Shown here: piece after piece, positions 57,366-64,000 of the stretch
Position numbering within the stretch: position 1 is the stretch's first letter
Layout of the letters: every line of letters starts with the position of its first letter
NCBI GenBank assembly: GCA_900545495.1
Contig: UQZJ01000010.1
Span: 24,406 to 88,405 of the forward strand
Source of the DNA: an uncultured Eubacteriales bacterium
Lineage (GTDB): Bacteria > Bacillota > Clostridia > Oscillospirales > Oscillospiraceae
DNA length: 64,000 nucleotides
Direction of reading: 5' to 3'
The notes under the pieces: generated by a model
Seen by the model: only the letters and a program-made list of their open reading frames with translations
Told to the model about the DNA's origin: nothing
Databases searched by the model: none
Program-made: the position numbers and the translations under genes

Positions 57366-58568
57366 TCAGGTGCGCTCCTCCACCTCGTATCCTGCGCGGC
57401 GCAGGGAGGAGAGGATCTCCTGAATGTGGGCCTTGTCCCGCGTCTCCAACGACAGCTGCACCACACAGGAGCCGATGGCGGCCCGGAGGTTGCGGCGCTC
57501 GTGGCTCACGTCCAGCACGTTGGCGCCCATGGACGACACGACGGTCAGGAACGACGCCAGCGCGTGGGGCTGGTCGGGCAGTACGGTGGAGAACGTGACG
57601 GTGCGGCCCTCCTTGGCAAGGCCGCGGGTGAGGATGCGCTCCAGCATGGTCACATCCACGTTGCCGCCGGACAGCAGGGCGCAGACCTTCTTGCCCTCGA
57701 TGTTCACCTTGTGGTACATGGCGGCGGCGATGCCCACGGCGCCAGCGCCCTCGGCCACCAGCTTCTGCTTTTCCAGCACGGTCAGAATGGCGCTGGCGAT
57801 CTCGCCCTCTGTCACCGTCACCACCTCGTCCACATACTTCCGGCACATATCGAAGGTCAGGTCGCCGGGGGTCTTGACCTTGATGCCGTCGGCCACGGTG
57901 TCTACACTGGAGAGGGTGATGATCTCGCCCTTTTTCAGGGATTCCGCCATGCTGGGCGCGCCCGCCGCCTGTACGCCGACAACGCGGCAGTCCGGCTTCA
58001 GATTCTTCACGGCGTAGGCAAGACCGGCGATCAGTCCGCCGCCGCCGATAGGCACGAAGATCACGTCCACATCCGGCAGCTGCTCCAGAATTTCCAGACC
58101 GATGGTGCCCTGACCGGCCATGATGTGGTAGTCGTTGAAGGGGTGGATGAACGTCAGACCCTGCTCATCCCGCAGGCGCACCGCCTCGGCGTAGGCGTCG
58201 TCGTACACGCCGGGGACAAGCACCACGTTGGCGCCGTAGCTGCGGGTGGCCTCGATCTTGGAGATGGGGGCGCCCTCGGGGATGCAGATGGTGGCCTTGA
58301 TACCCATGTCGCGGGCGGCGAAGGCCACGCCCTGGGCGTGGTTTCCGGCGGAGCAGGCGATGACGCCCCGGGCCTTCTCCTCATCGCTGAGGGTGGCGAT
58401 CTTGTAGTACGCACCCCGCAGCTTGAAGGCGCCGGTCTTTTGCAGACAGTCGGCCTTGAGGTAGAAGTCGCAGCCGGGGACGATGCCCTTGGTGGGGACC
58501 ACGGGGGTGTAGTTGATAACGGGCGCCAGCACCCGCTGGGCGTCGCGGAGCATATCCATCGAGATCAT
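57366..58568 (-). CDS. ilvA: Threonine ammonia-lyase
   Basis: A 400-residue PLP enzyme deaminating threonine to 2-oxobutyrate. PLP lysine motif LQKTGAFKLRGA, ACSAGNHAQGVAFAA, the phosphate loop PIGGGGLIAGLAY and a serine-binding SGGNVDV; a C-terminal ACT domain (about 325-400, FLTVVSSMGANVLDVSHERR). The 400-residue single-ACT form is the shorter, often catabolic type. It lies 36 nt after pepT and shares its transcript, which suggests amino-acid catabolism after peptide breakdown. Confidence 0.94.
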   Translation of the reverse strand: MISMDMLRDAQRVLAPVINYTPVVPTKGIVPGCDFYLKADCLQKTGAFKLRGAYYKIATLSDEEKARGVIACSAGNHAQGVAFAARDMGIKATICIPEGAPISKIEATRSYGANVVLVPGVYDDAYAEAVRLRDEQGLTFIHPFNDYHIMAGQGTIGLEILEQLPDVDVIFVPIGGGGLIAGLAYAVKNLKPDCRVVGVQAAGAPSMAESLKKGEIITLSSVDTVADGIKVKTPGDLTFDMCRKYVDEVVTVTEGEIASAILTVLEKQKLVAEGAGAVGIAAAMYHKVNIEGKKVCALLSGGNVDVTMLERILTRGLAKEGRTVTFSTVLPDQPHALASFLTVVSSMGANVLDVSHERRNLRAAIGSCVVQLSLETRDKAHIQEILSSLRRAGYEVEERT

Positions 58569-58604
58569 GGGGAAGCCTCCTTTATATTTTTGGTGAGTTG
58601 GGGG

Positions 58605-59810
58605 TCACTGTACGAAGCCGGACACCAGCTCCACCAGCACGTTGGTCATGGTATCCAGACTGGCGGCGGGGATCCACTCCCGTACACCGTGGAAGTTGTA
58701 GCCGCCGGTGGACAGGTTGGGGCAGGGCAGACCGTCCCAGGACAGGTGTGCGCCGTCGGTGCCGCCGCGGATGGGTACGCAGGCGGGCGTCACGCCGCTT
58801 TTCCGGAAGGCATCCTCCGCCCGGCGGATCAGCTCCATATGGGGCAGGATCTTCTCCTTCATGTTGTAGTAGCTGTCGGTGGTGACGGCCGTGGCCGTGC
58901 CTGCGCCGTACTTGGCATTGATGGCGTCGGCGCACCGGAGGAACAGTGTCTTGCGGGCCTCAAACTTCTCCCGGTCGTGGTCGCGGATGATGTAGTGCAG
59001 CGCGGCCTCCGTCACGTCGCCGGACATGGCGTGCAGGTGGAAAAAGCCCTCGTAGCCGTCGGTCTTTTCCGGAACCTCGTCCGCCGGCAGCATGGCGTGA
59101 AACGCCATCGCCACAGTGGCGGCATTGACCATCACATTCTTGGCGCTGCCGGGATGGACGCCCACGCCCCGGAACGTCACATCGCCGGAGGCGGCGTTGA
59201 AGTTCTCGTATTCGATCTCACCCAGCGGGCCGCCGTCCACGGTGTAGCCATAGTCACAGGCCAGCTCCGCCACGTTCAGACCGTCTACGCCGCAGCCGAT
59301 CTCCTCGTCAGTGGTGAACACCACCCGAACCTCACCATGGGGACGGTTCAGCAGCAGTTCCACGGCGGCCATGATCTCGGCGACACCGGCCTTGTCGTCG
59401 GCGCCCAGCAGGGTGGTGCCGTCGGTGACGATCAGCTCCTCACCGGCGTGGGCGGACAGACCGGGACACAGCGCCTCCGTCAGAGAGATCGTGTCGGACA
59501 GGGGCAGGTCGCCGCCCTCGTACCGGACGATGCGGGGCTTTACATTTTCACCGGAGGCGTCGGGAGCGGTATCCATATGGGCAATGAGCGCCACCACCGG
59601 TGCGGTGACGCCGGGGGAGGCGGGCAGCGTAGCGATGACGTTGCCGGCGCTGTCCATGCGGCCATCCGTAAGGCCCAGCGCCGTCAGCTCCGCCAGCAGC
59701 ACGCGGCCTAAGTCCTTCTGCCGCTCCGTGGAGGGGGAGGCGCCGGTATGCTCATCCGAGGTGGTGTAATAGGTCACATAACGAAGAAAGCGGGAACGTG
59801 CCGTTTCCAT
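58605..59810 (-). CDS. pepT: Peptidase T (tripeptide aminopeptidase)
   Basis: A 401-residue M20 zinc peptidase releasing N-terminal residues from tripeptides. Motifs: ALIAHMDTAPDASGENV (first metal His/Asp), GADDKAGVAEI, TTDEEIGCGVDGL (catalytic Glu-Glu), the VDGGPLGEIEYENFNAA signature and RGGTDGAHLSWDGLPCPNL. GGAGG precedes ATG 59810. First gene of the operon with ilvA. Confidence 0.96.
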   Translation of the reverse strand: METARSRFLRYVTYYTTSDEHTGASPSTERQKDLGRVLLAELTALGLTDGRMDSAGNVIATLPASPGVTAPVVALIAHMDTAPDASGENVKPRIVRYEGGDLPLSDTISLTEALCPGLSAHAGEELIVTDGTTLLGADDKAGVAEIMAAVELLLNRPHGEVRVVFTTDEEIGCGVDGLNVAELACDYGYTVDGGPLGEIEYENFNAASGDVTFRGVGVHPGSAKNVMVNAATVAMAFHAMLPADEVPEKTDGYEGFFHLHAMSGDVTEAALHYIIRDHDREKFEARKTLFLRCADAINAKYGAGTATAVTTDSYYNMKEKILPHMELIRRAEDAFRKSGVTPACVPIRGGTDGAHLSWDGLPCPNLSTGGYNFHGVREWIPAASLDTMTNVLVELVSGFVQ

Positions 59811-59849
59811 GGTGAGATCCTCCTTTAATGTCAGTAGTTTCCTGCATAC

Positions 59850-59878
59850 AGTGTAGCACATCCGGCGGCGGGCTGCAA
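59850..59878 (-). promoter_or_regulatory. Promoter of pepT-ilvA
   Basis: Minus strand TTGCAG (59878-59873) and TACACT (59855-59850), 17 bp apart. Confidence 0.75.
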
Positions 59879-59955
59879 CGGGAAATGCGGCTTTTCCCGT
59901 TGGCATAGGGACTGGCCGGCGTGGCATAGGTTCAGAAAAAGGGAGGTATGCGGGT

Positions 59956-60603
59956 ATGCTATCGGCATTTTTGCTGTTGCTGTGCAACAGCCTGTTTTTA
60001 TCGCTGCACCTGTCCGGCGGCGCGGGGTCGTTCCCCAAGCCGCTGACAGCCCAGCAGGAGCGGGAGTATCTGCGGCGTTGCGCGGAGGGGGACTTAGAGG
60101 CGAGGAACCAACTGGTGGAGCACAATCTGCGTTTGGTGGCGCACATTATCAAGAAATACTACACACAAACGGACGATCAGGAGGATCTGATCTCCATCGG
60201 CACCATCGGGCTGATCAAGGCGGTAAACACGTTCCGCCCCGACAAGGGCATCCGCCTCGCCACCTATGCCAGCAGATGTATTGAAAATGAGATCCTGATG
60301 CATTTTCGGGCGCAGCGGAAGTTACAGGGCGAGGTGTCGCTGTCAGACGCCATCGAGACGGGGCCGGAGGGAGATGCCCTGTACCTCAGCGATGTGGTGG
60401 GCGAGGAGGACACCATGCTGGAGGAGCTGCAAAACAAGGAAAACCGTCAACTCATCCGGCGGCTGGTGGCGGAGGTGCTGACGGAGCGGGAGGCGGACAT
60501 CGTCCGAAGGCGCTACGGACTGGAGGGGCGGCTGCCCCAGACGCAAAAGCAGGTGGCAGCGCTGTACGGTATCAGCCGCAGCTATGTATCCCGCCGGAAC
60601 TAA
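59956..60603 (+). pseudogene. sigK: Sporulation sigma factor SigK, truncated by insertion
   Basis: A sigma-70 factor of the late mother-cell type. A hydrophobic N-terminus (about 1-20, LSAFLLLLCNSLFLSL) resembles a SigK pro-sequence, then FPKPLTAQQEREYLRRCAEGD, region 2 (NLRLVAHIIKKYY, EDLISIGTIGLIKAVNTF, RLATYASRCIENEILMHFRA) and region 4 up to LYGISRSYVSR. Intact SigK continues IEKRAL and about 15-30 more residues; here the frame reads RN and stops at 60603. The break falls in the recognition helix of region 4.2, and no remainder is found downstream. It may be restored by excision, as with skin elements, or be dead. GGGAGG precedes ATG 59956. Confidence 0.85.
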
Positions 60604-60610
60604 TGTAAGT

Positions 60611-60652
60611 GATGCCCGGAAAGCCTTGAAAATCAAGGGTTTTCCGGGCATC
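60611..60652. repeat. Long dyad at the element edge
   Basis: GATGCCCGGAAAGCCTTGA (60611-60629) and TCAAGGGTTTTCCGGGCATC (60633-60652) are complementary except one mismatch and one extra base. No U-tract follows, so it is not a standard terminator. A related core (GAAAGCC, TTGAAA, TCA, GG, TTTT) is at 63886-63914. Confidence 0.75.
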
Positions 60653-60783
60653 GGGCATGTTAGGGTAGCGCCGCCGTTATTGTAAGCGGTGGCAAAAAAT
60701 TAAGGTAAGCGGCCATTCATCAAATGTTTGAGATACTTGCCCTACTGACATTAGATATCAACTTGAGACCAAAAGAGAACAAT

Positions 60784-62583
60784 TTATCGTTCAAAGTCGT
60801 AATACAAATATTGTAGAGCATTATCAACTGTGATTTCTTCATTCTTTCGATTTTCTAACTTTTCATCCATAATCAATACTGACAACTTATGATTTGTAAT
60901 TGCATCATATATCGAATCATTATATGGCGAAATTGAAATATGTGTAATTACCTCCGAGAAAAGAGTATCTACATAAGAGTGTAGATTAATCACAAGTCCT
61001 TCATTTAACCGATTATTTGAGTTGGCATCATGGATAATATAATTGCGAGCACGATAAATTCGATGTAAATGCCATGTAACGCGTTGAGTATGTGCTTTTA
61101 TTAAGGATTTAATTTCTTTGCTATTTTGTAGTGAATCAGATAAAGTACAAACACGATACCGCAAGAGCGGATAAGTTTCTGTACTTGCAAATAGACAATC
61201 GCGATCTGGTTGTGTAGACTTAAATGCTAAGAAAGCAAATGTGTGTTCTAAATCATTTGAACCAAAACCATTATTTGCGATGTGGTTATTGAAAAAATCT
61301 ATATCCCATCGAATAATATCCGTCATACAGGTTTGAACAAGTTTTTGAATATGGGTACTCTTTAGATATGGAATAGTATAAGAAATGACATTACCTATCT
61401 TGCTACGATCTTTTTTATCCTCGTTTCCTTTATCTATTTGTTTCTCATCTGTATCATTATCCTTATCAACTATAGATTCGAGAATAGACCAGAGTGATAG
61501 CAGTGAATCACTTGTATTTTCGGATAGTATTGCTGAATTGTGAATTCTCGTAATTCCTGAAAAACTTGATAAATTTTCGAGATTTTTAAAGAGAACTTTT
61601 ATGAGTGATTCTGCATTTTTTGTTGAGGATTCACGAGATAATGTAGAAACACGATTTTTTAGGAGTTTTTTGGGGGAAATAGTTGTGATTTGATTTTGCG
61701 CATCAATAACTTGTCCGTAAGTACGCATTTGATTTGGGTCATGTCTAAAGAATGCATAGGAATTAGCAACACATGAAGAAATTGCATCTGCAATTTCAAA
61801 TGCCGAGTACATATCATAGCTCTTTATGCACTCAAACTTGAGAATGGTCTTTTGACGCTTGGTCTTGACTCCAATTGGAACAGAAGTTGGATCAACAATG
61901 GAGACATTTAAATCTGAAACCTCCATCTTTTCGTACAAAGGCAACAGTGAGGATATATCTTTAGAATATCCTATGAATACGTCGTAACTTTTTTCAGAAA
62001 AATCAAATCGGGAAAAAAAGTCATCAAGACTTTCGAGCGAGGAAACTTCCTTGTGGAAGAACACTTCATGAAGCATTTGAAACACATAGTTTTCGTTATA
62101 GCCGCAGTCTAAAAGTTCTCTCACAAATGCAGAGGCCTTTACATCAATTTCGCATTTTTGTTTATTTTCATTGATTAGATGTTTAAGGCTTTCAACGATA
62201 TGGTTATAGTAGGTCTTATTACTTAGTTTCCGCCCAATATATTGCACATTTTCAAATTGCGTTTTTATGTCCCACGATTTATGGCTTTTGATAAATCGGG
62301 AAGAAAATTCTTCCGTTAATATATTCTTGGCAATATCATCATGGTCAAGTCTACCAGATAATTCTTCTATAATATGCTCTAAATTCTTTTTATTTACGGT
62401 ACCAGTTCTAACATCACTATACACGCTACAATACTCGGCAGCTAAACCCCGTAATGATAAGGAAGGATAGCGATATGTGTCTGTTGTATGGTGAAAAAGA
62501 AGTTCGTCTAATCGCTGTGCAAAAAATAAAAGGCAATTCAAAGAAGAGTCATATTTCCACTTTGTAATGTTGTTTTGTCGCAT
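60784..62583 (-). CDS. Large protein with HEPN-type Rx4H motif, candidate defence RNase
   Basis: A 599-residue soluble protein I cannot assign by name. The C-terminal part (about 350-560) is helical with LWSILESIVD and the motif RNYIIH (Arg513, His518) in the context HRIYRARNYIIHDANS, the Rx4-6H active site of HEPN RNases; overall layout recalls Apea-type HEPN proteins. The N-terminal 340 residues look like an unknown sensor domain. Codon use is AT-rich, unlike the host. GGAGGAGG lies just before ATG 62583. It follows the Fic gene by 46 nt on the same strand, so the two form an operon. No transmembrane segment is seen. Confidence 0.7.
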   Translation of the reverse strand: MRQNNITKWKYDSSLNCLLFFAQRLDELLFHHTTDTYRYPSLSLRGLAAEYCSVYSDVRTGTVNKKNLEHIIEELSGRLDHDDIAKNILTEEFSSRFIKSHKSWDIKTQFENVQYIGRKLSNKTYYNHIVESLKHLINENKQKCEIDVKASAFVRELLDCGYNENYVFQMLHEVFFHKEVSSLESLDDFFSRFDFSEKSYDVFIGYSKDISSLLPLYEKMEVSDLNVSIVDPTSVPIGVKTKRQKTILKFECIKSYDMYSAFEIADAISSCVANSYAFFRHDPNQMRTYGQVIDAQNQITTISPKKLLKNRVSTLSRESSTKNAESLIKVLFKNLENLSSFSGITRIHNSAILSENTSDSLLSLWSILESIVDKDNDTDEKQIDKGNEDKKDRSKIGNVISYTIPYLKSTHIQKLVQTCMTDIIRWDIDFFNNHIANNGFGSNDLEHTFAFLAFKSTQPDRDCLFASTETYPLLRYRVCTLSDSLQNSKEIKSLIKAHTQRVTWHLHRIYRARNYIIHDANSNNRLNEGLVINLHSYVDTLFSEVITHISISPYNDSIYDAITNHKLSVLIMDEKLENRKNEEITVDNALQYLYYDFER

Positions 62584-62629
62584 ATTAACCTCCTCCTACT
62601 AAAAAGTAGTTCCTACCATTAATTCCAGC

Positions 62630-63616
62630 CTAATAAACCAATTTATATGCCCAATGTCCATTTCTGCTGTATTTCACGAGTTTTCTCTCGGCTGTCAATC
62701 CTGCAAGAACCCGATTTGCCGTTGCGGCCGAAACGCCGCACAGCGCACGGACATCTGCGTTCATAATAAACTCATGCGTTTCCAGGAACTTCTCAATCTG
62801 CCTCCAGCGAACCGTCGCCTTATCCATCGCTCCATCGCTCATTTCATCACTCGTATTAATGGCATCCATGAGCGATGCTTTGATAGCTGAGAGCATGAAC
62901 TCGATAAACACCGTAGACTCTCCTGCATTGTTGGAGGCATTGATGGCCTCGTAATACTCCTGCTGGCGGTCATGGATGATAGACTCCACCGGCAGCCAAG
63001 CAAAGGCAGGATTCCACTTGGAAAGCAGCAGCGTATGCCACAGGCGTCCGACGCGGCCATTTCCATTGGCAAAGGGGTGGATCAACTCAAACTCATAATG
63101 GAACACGCAGCTGCGGATCAGCATATGCACATCGCTGTTCTTGACCCAATCCAGCAGTTCCATGACTAAATTGGGAACATACTGCGGCAGCGTGCCAAAA
63201 TGTAGGACATGCCCTTCCTGGTCAACGACGCCGACGGGCTTGGAGCGGAACACCCCGGACTCATCCACCAGCCCCCGGGTCATGATGCCGTGAGCGGTCA
63301 GCAGGTCATCCACAGAGTAGGGGTCAAGCTCCTCCAATCGCTCATAGATCTCATAGGCATTTTTAACCTCGGCAATATCTTTGGGCGGAGTCAGAACCTG
63401 CTTGCCGTTCAGAACTGCGGTGACCTGTTCTAAACTCAAAGTGTTCTGTTCAATGGCCAGAGAGCCGTGGATCGTCCGGATACGGTTTGTCCGCCGTAAA
63501 GTTGGGTTCGCAGACAGCTGATTGGTGGAAGTCAGCTTGCCCACCAGTTCGGCGATTTCCGCAATCTCATGGATCATCGTATTTGTAATTTCAAAAGGAG
63601 GTTTCTTATTCCTCAT
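62630..63616 (-). CDS. Fic family protein (class II) with C-terminal HTH
   Basis: A 328-residue AMP-transferase-type protein. The Fic motif HPFANGNGRVGR (180-191) is complete, so catalysis is expected. An inhibitory helix with SLAIEQ (52-57) matches the class II self-inhibition motif [ST]xxxE[GN] except for the last residue. The C-terminal 60 residues (WRQIEKFLETHEF, NADVRALCGVSAATANRVLAGL) form a winged helix, suggesting autoregulation at the dyad 63665-63712. GAGGTG precedes ATG 63616. First gene of a two-gene unit with the HEPN-type gene. Base composition is nearer host level than that gene. Confidence 0.9.
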   Translation of the reverse strand: MRNKKPPFEITNTMIHEIAEIAELVGKLTSTNQLSANPTLRRTNRIRTIHGSLAIEQNTLSLEQVTAVLNGKQVLTPPKDIAEVKNAYEIYERLEELDPYSVDDLLTAHGIMTRGLVDESGVFRSKPVGVVDQEGHVLHFGTLPQYVPNLVMELLDWVKNSDVHMLIRSCVFHYEFELIHPFANGNGRVGRLWHTLLLSKWNPAFAWLPVESIIHDRQQEYYEAINASNNAGESTVFIEFMLSAIKASLMDAINTSDEMSDGAMDKATVRWRQIEKFLETHEFIMNADVRALCGVSAATANRVLAGLTAERKLVKYSRNGHWAYKLVY

Positions 63617-63650
63617 AGAAACACCTCATGCAAAAGATTCATTCGACCGT

Positions 63651-63679
63651 ATTATACCACACATCGCTCATTTCATCAA
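63651..63679 (-). promoter_or_regulatory. Promoter of the fic operon
   Basis: Minus strand TTGATG (63679-63674) and TATAAT (63656-63651), 17 bp apart. The -35 lies inside the left arm of the dyad at 63665-63712. Confidence 0.75.
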
Positions 63680-63712
63680 TCATTTTTGGTGACATGATTG
63701 AGTGATGGAGCG
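63665..63712. promoter_or_regulatory. Operator-like dyad over the fic promoter
   Basis: Arms CGCTCATTTCATCAATCAT (63665-63683) and ATGATTGAGTGATGGAGCG (63694-63712) match at 14 of 19 positions around a 10-bp spacer. The 16-mer ATCGCTCATTTCATCA (63663-63678) recurs exactly inside the fic gene at 62834-62849. Confidence 0.7.
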
Positions 63713-63723
63713 TATTGCTTATA

Positions 63724-63756
63724 TAAAAATGAGCCCTGAGAGGCAACTCTCCGGGC
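63724..63756 (-). terminator. Terminator on the minus strand
   Basis: GCCCGGAGAG and CTCTCAGGGC (minus strand) pair around TTGC and are followed by TCATTTTTATAT. It would end a transcript entering from beyond the window. Confidence 0.7.
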
Positions 63757-63773
63757 CGTTTCAATTTAGATGG

Positions 63774-64000
63774 TTATTCTTCAATTCGAACCCATGCACA
63801 GATATCCCAAACTGATTTCGAGTCTTTTATGCAACTGTGACGGAGGTGTCCGTTTGGGGGTCGTTTCTGTAAGCCCCGTACCCGCCGAAAGCCACTTGAA
63901 ATCAGGCTTTTTCGCTCGGAAAGTCTTGCGGGACGGGCTTTTTTAAAAGTGGGTTCAAATCGGCATTTTTCCCGATTTTGGAGAGAAATGCGGGAAGATA
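63774..64000 (-). CDS. Open frame to window edge, doubtful partial gene
   Basis: A minus-strand frame of about 75 codons without a stop runs from the window edge to TAA at 63776-63774, ending SVWDICAWVRIEE. It is rich in Arg, Ser and Lys and includes the dyad-like region 63886-63914. The terminator just downstream supports transcription, but the composition looks more like a translated structured repeat than a normal protein. No family recognised. Confidence 0.25.
   Translation of the reverse strand, partial: SSRISLQNREKCRFEPTFKKARPARLSERKSLISSGFRRVRGLQKRPPNGHLRHSCIKDSKSVWDICAWVRIEE

Larger units (their letters stand above)
60595..64000. mobile_element. Left part of an element inserted in sigK (right end outside window)
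   Basis: The sigK frame loses similarity at about 60595, and the DNA changes to AT-rich from about 60700 to 62600. A large dyad (60611-60652) sits right after the junction. The cargo seen is a Fic gene and an HEPN-type gene on the minus strand; no recombinase is visible, so the class of element is not established. The boundary is inferred from loss of SigK sequence, not from a direct repeat, because the right end is not present. Confidence 0.6.

Noticed and set aside
60784..62583. Recombinase or transposase identity for the 599-residue protein
   Set aside because: No serine/tyrosine recombinase or DDE motif is visible; the Rx4H HEPN motif is the only recognisable site.

Overview
The window reads as chromosome of a GC-rich, spore-forming member of the Clostridia, most likely the Oscillospiraceae or a relative. 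Pointers are a CD1247-type zinc-ribbon protein, DUF3793, an L27 with a Prp-cleaved N-terminal extension next to the Prp protease, a monomeric [FeFe] hydrogenase, a sporulation sigma factor of the SigK type, and gene pairs separated by symmetrical bidirectional terminators. Taxon is inferred from gene content only. Promoters are easy to read: many genes have a -35/-10 pair spaced 17 bp.

Layout. 1-3.4 kb: end of leuS, rpsU, a YqeG-type phosphatase, efp, zinc-ribbon protein. 3.4-11 kb: MATE exporter, TVP38/DedA protein, homoserine dehydrogenase and a two-gene [FeFe] hydrogenase operon. 11-19.4 kb: TrkH, 6-phosphofructokinase, NhaC-type antiporter, CNNM/CBS protein with a long leader, purine-type permease, exonuclease III. 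19.4-24 kb: DUF3793 under a paired operator, birA with a split chromate-type transporter, and uraA behind a leader peptide and attenuator. 24-34 kb: a maltose/maltodextrin-like unit (LacI regulator, binding protein, two permeases, MalQ) plus a distant MsmK-type ATPase that shares the operator. 34-47 kb: murC with a Pro-tRNA editing-like protein, CCA-adding enzyme, Crp/Fnr regulator divergent from an ECF S component, pseudouridine catabolism (psuK-psuG), asnS, an acyltransferase/acyl-CoA synthetase pair, YheO-type regulator, AEC transporter. 47-60 kb: polA-rimI-tsaD, an AT-rich gap with two consensus DnaA boxes, tRNA-Thr(CGT), a VbhA-like antitoxin, obgE, rplU-prp-rpmA, luxS-mtnN, tmcAL, pepT-ilvA.

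60-64 kb: sigK is cut off inside its last DNA-binding helix at about 60595 and followed by visibly AT-rich DNA. This DNA carries a two-gene operon on the minus strand: a Fic-domain protein with an HTH and an operator-like dyad over its promoter, then a 599-residue protein with an HEPN-type Rx4H motif. I read this as the left edge of a mobile (possibly skin-like) element inserted in sigK, with a candidate defence or toxin operon at its edge. The right end lies outside the window.

The regulatory signals of most interest are the pyrBI-like leader and attenuator before uraA, the LacI operators that tie the sugar operon to its remote ATPase, the operator pair at DUF3793, a perfect palindrome placed as a class II Crp/Fnr site before the ECF gene, and paired repeats between a small ORF and a ribbon-helix-helix gene.
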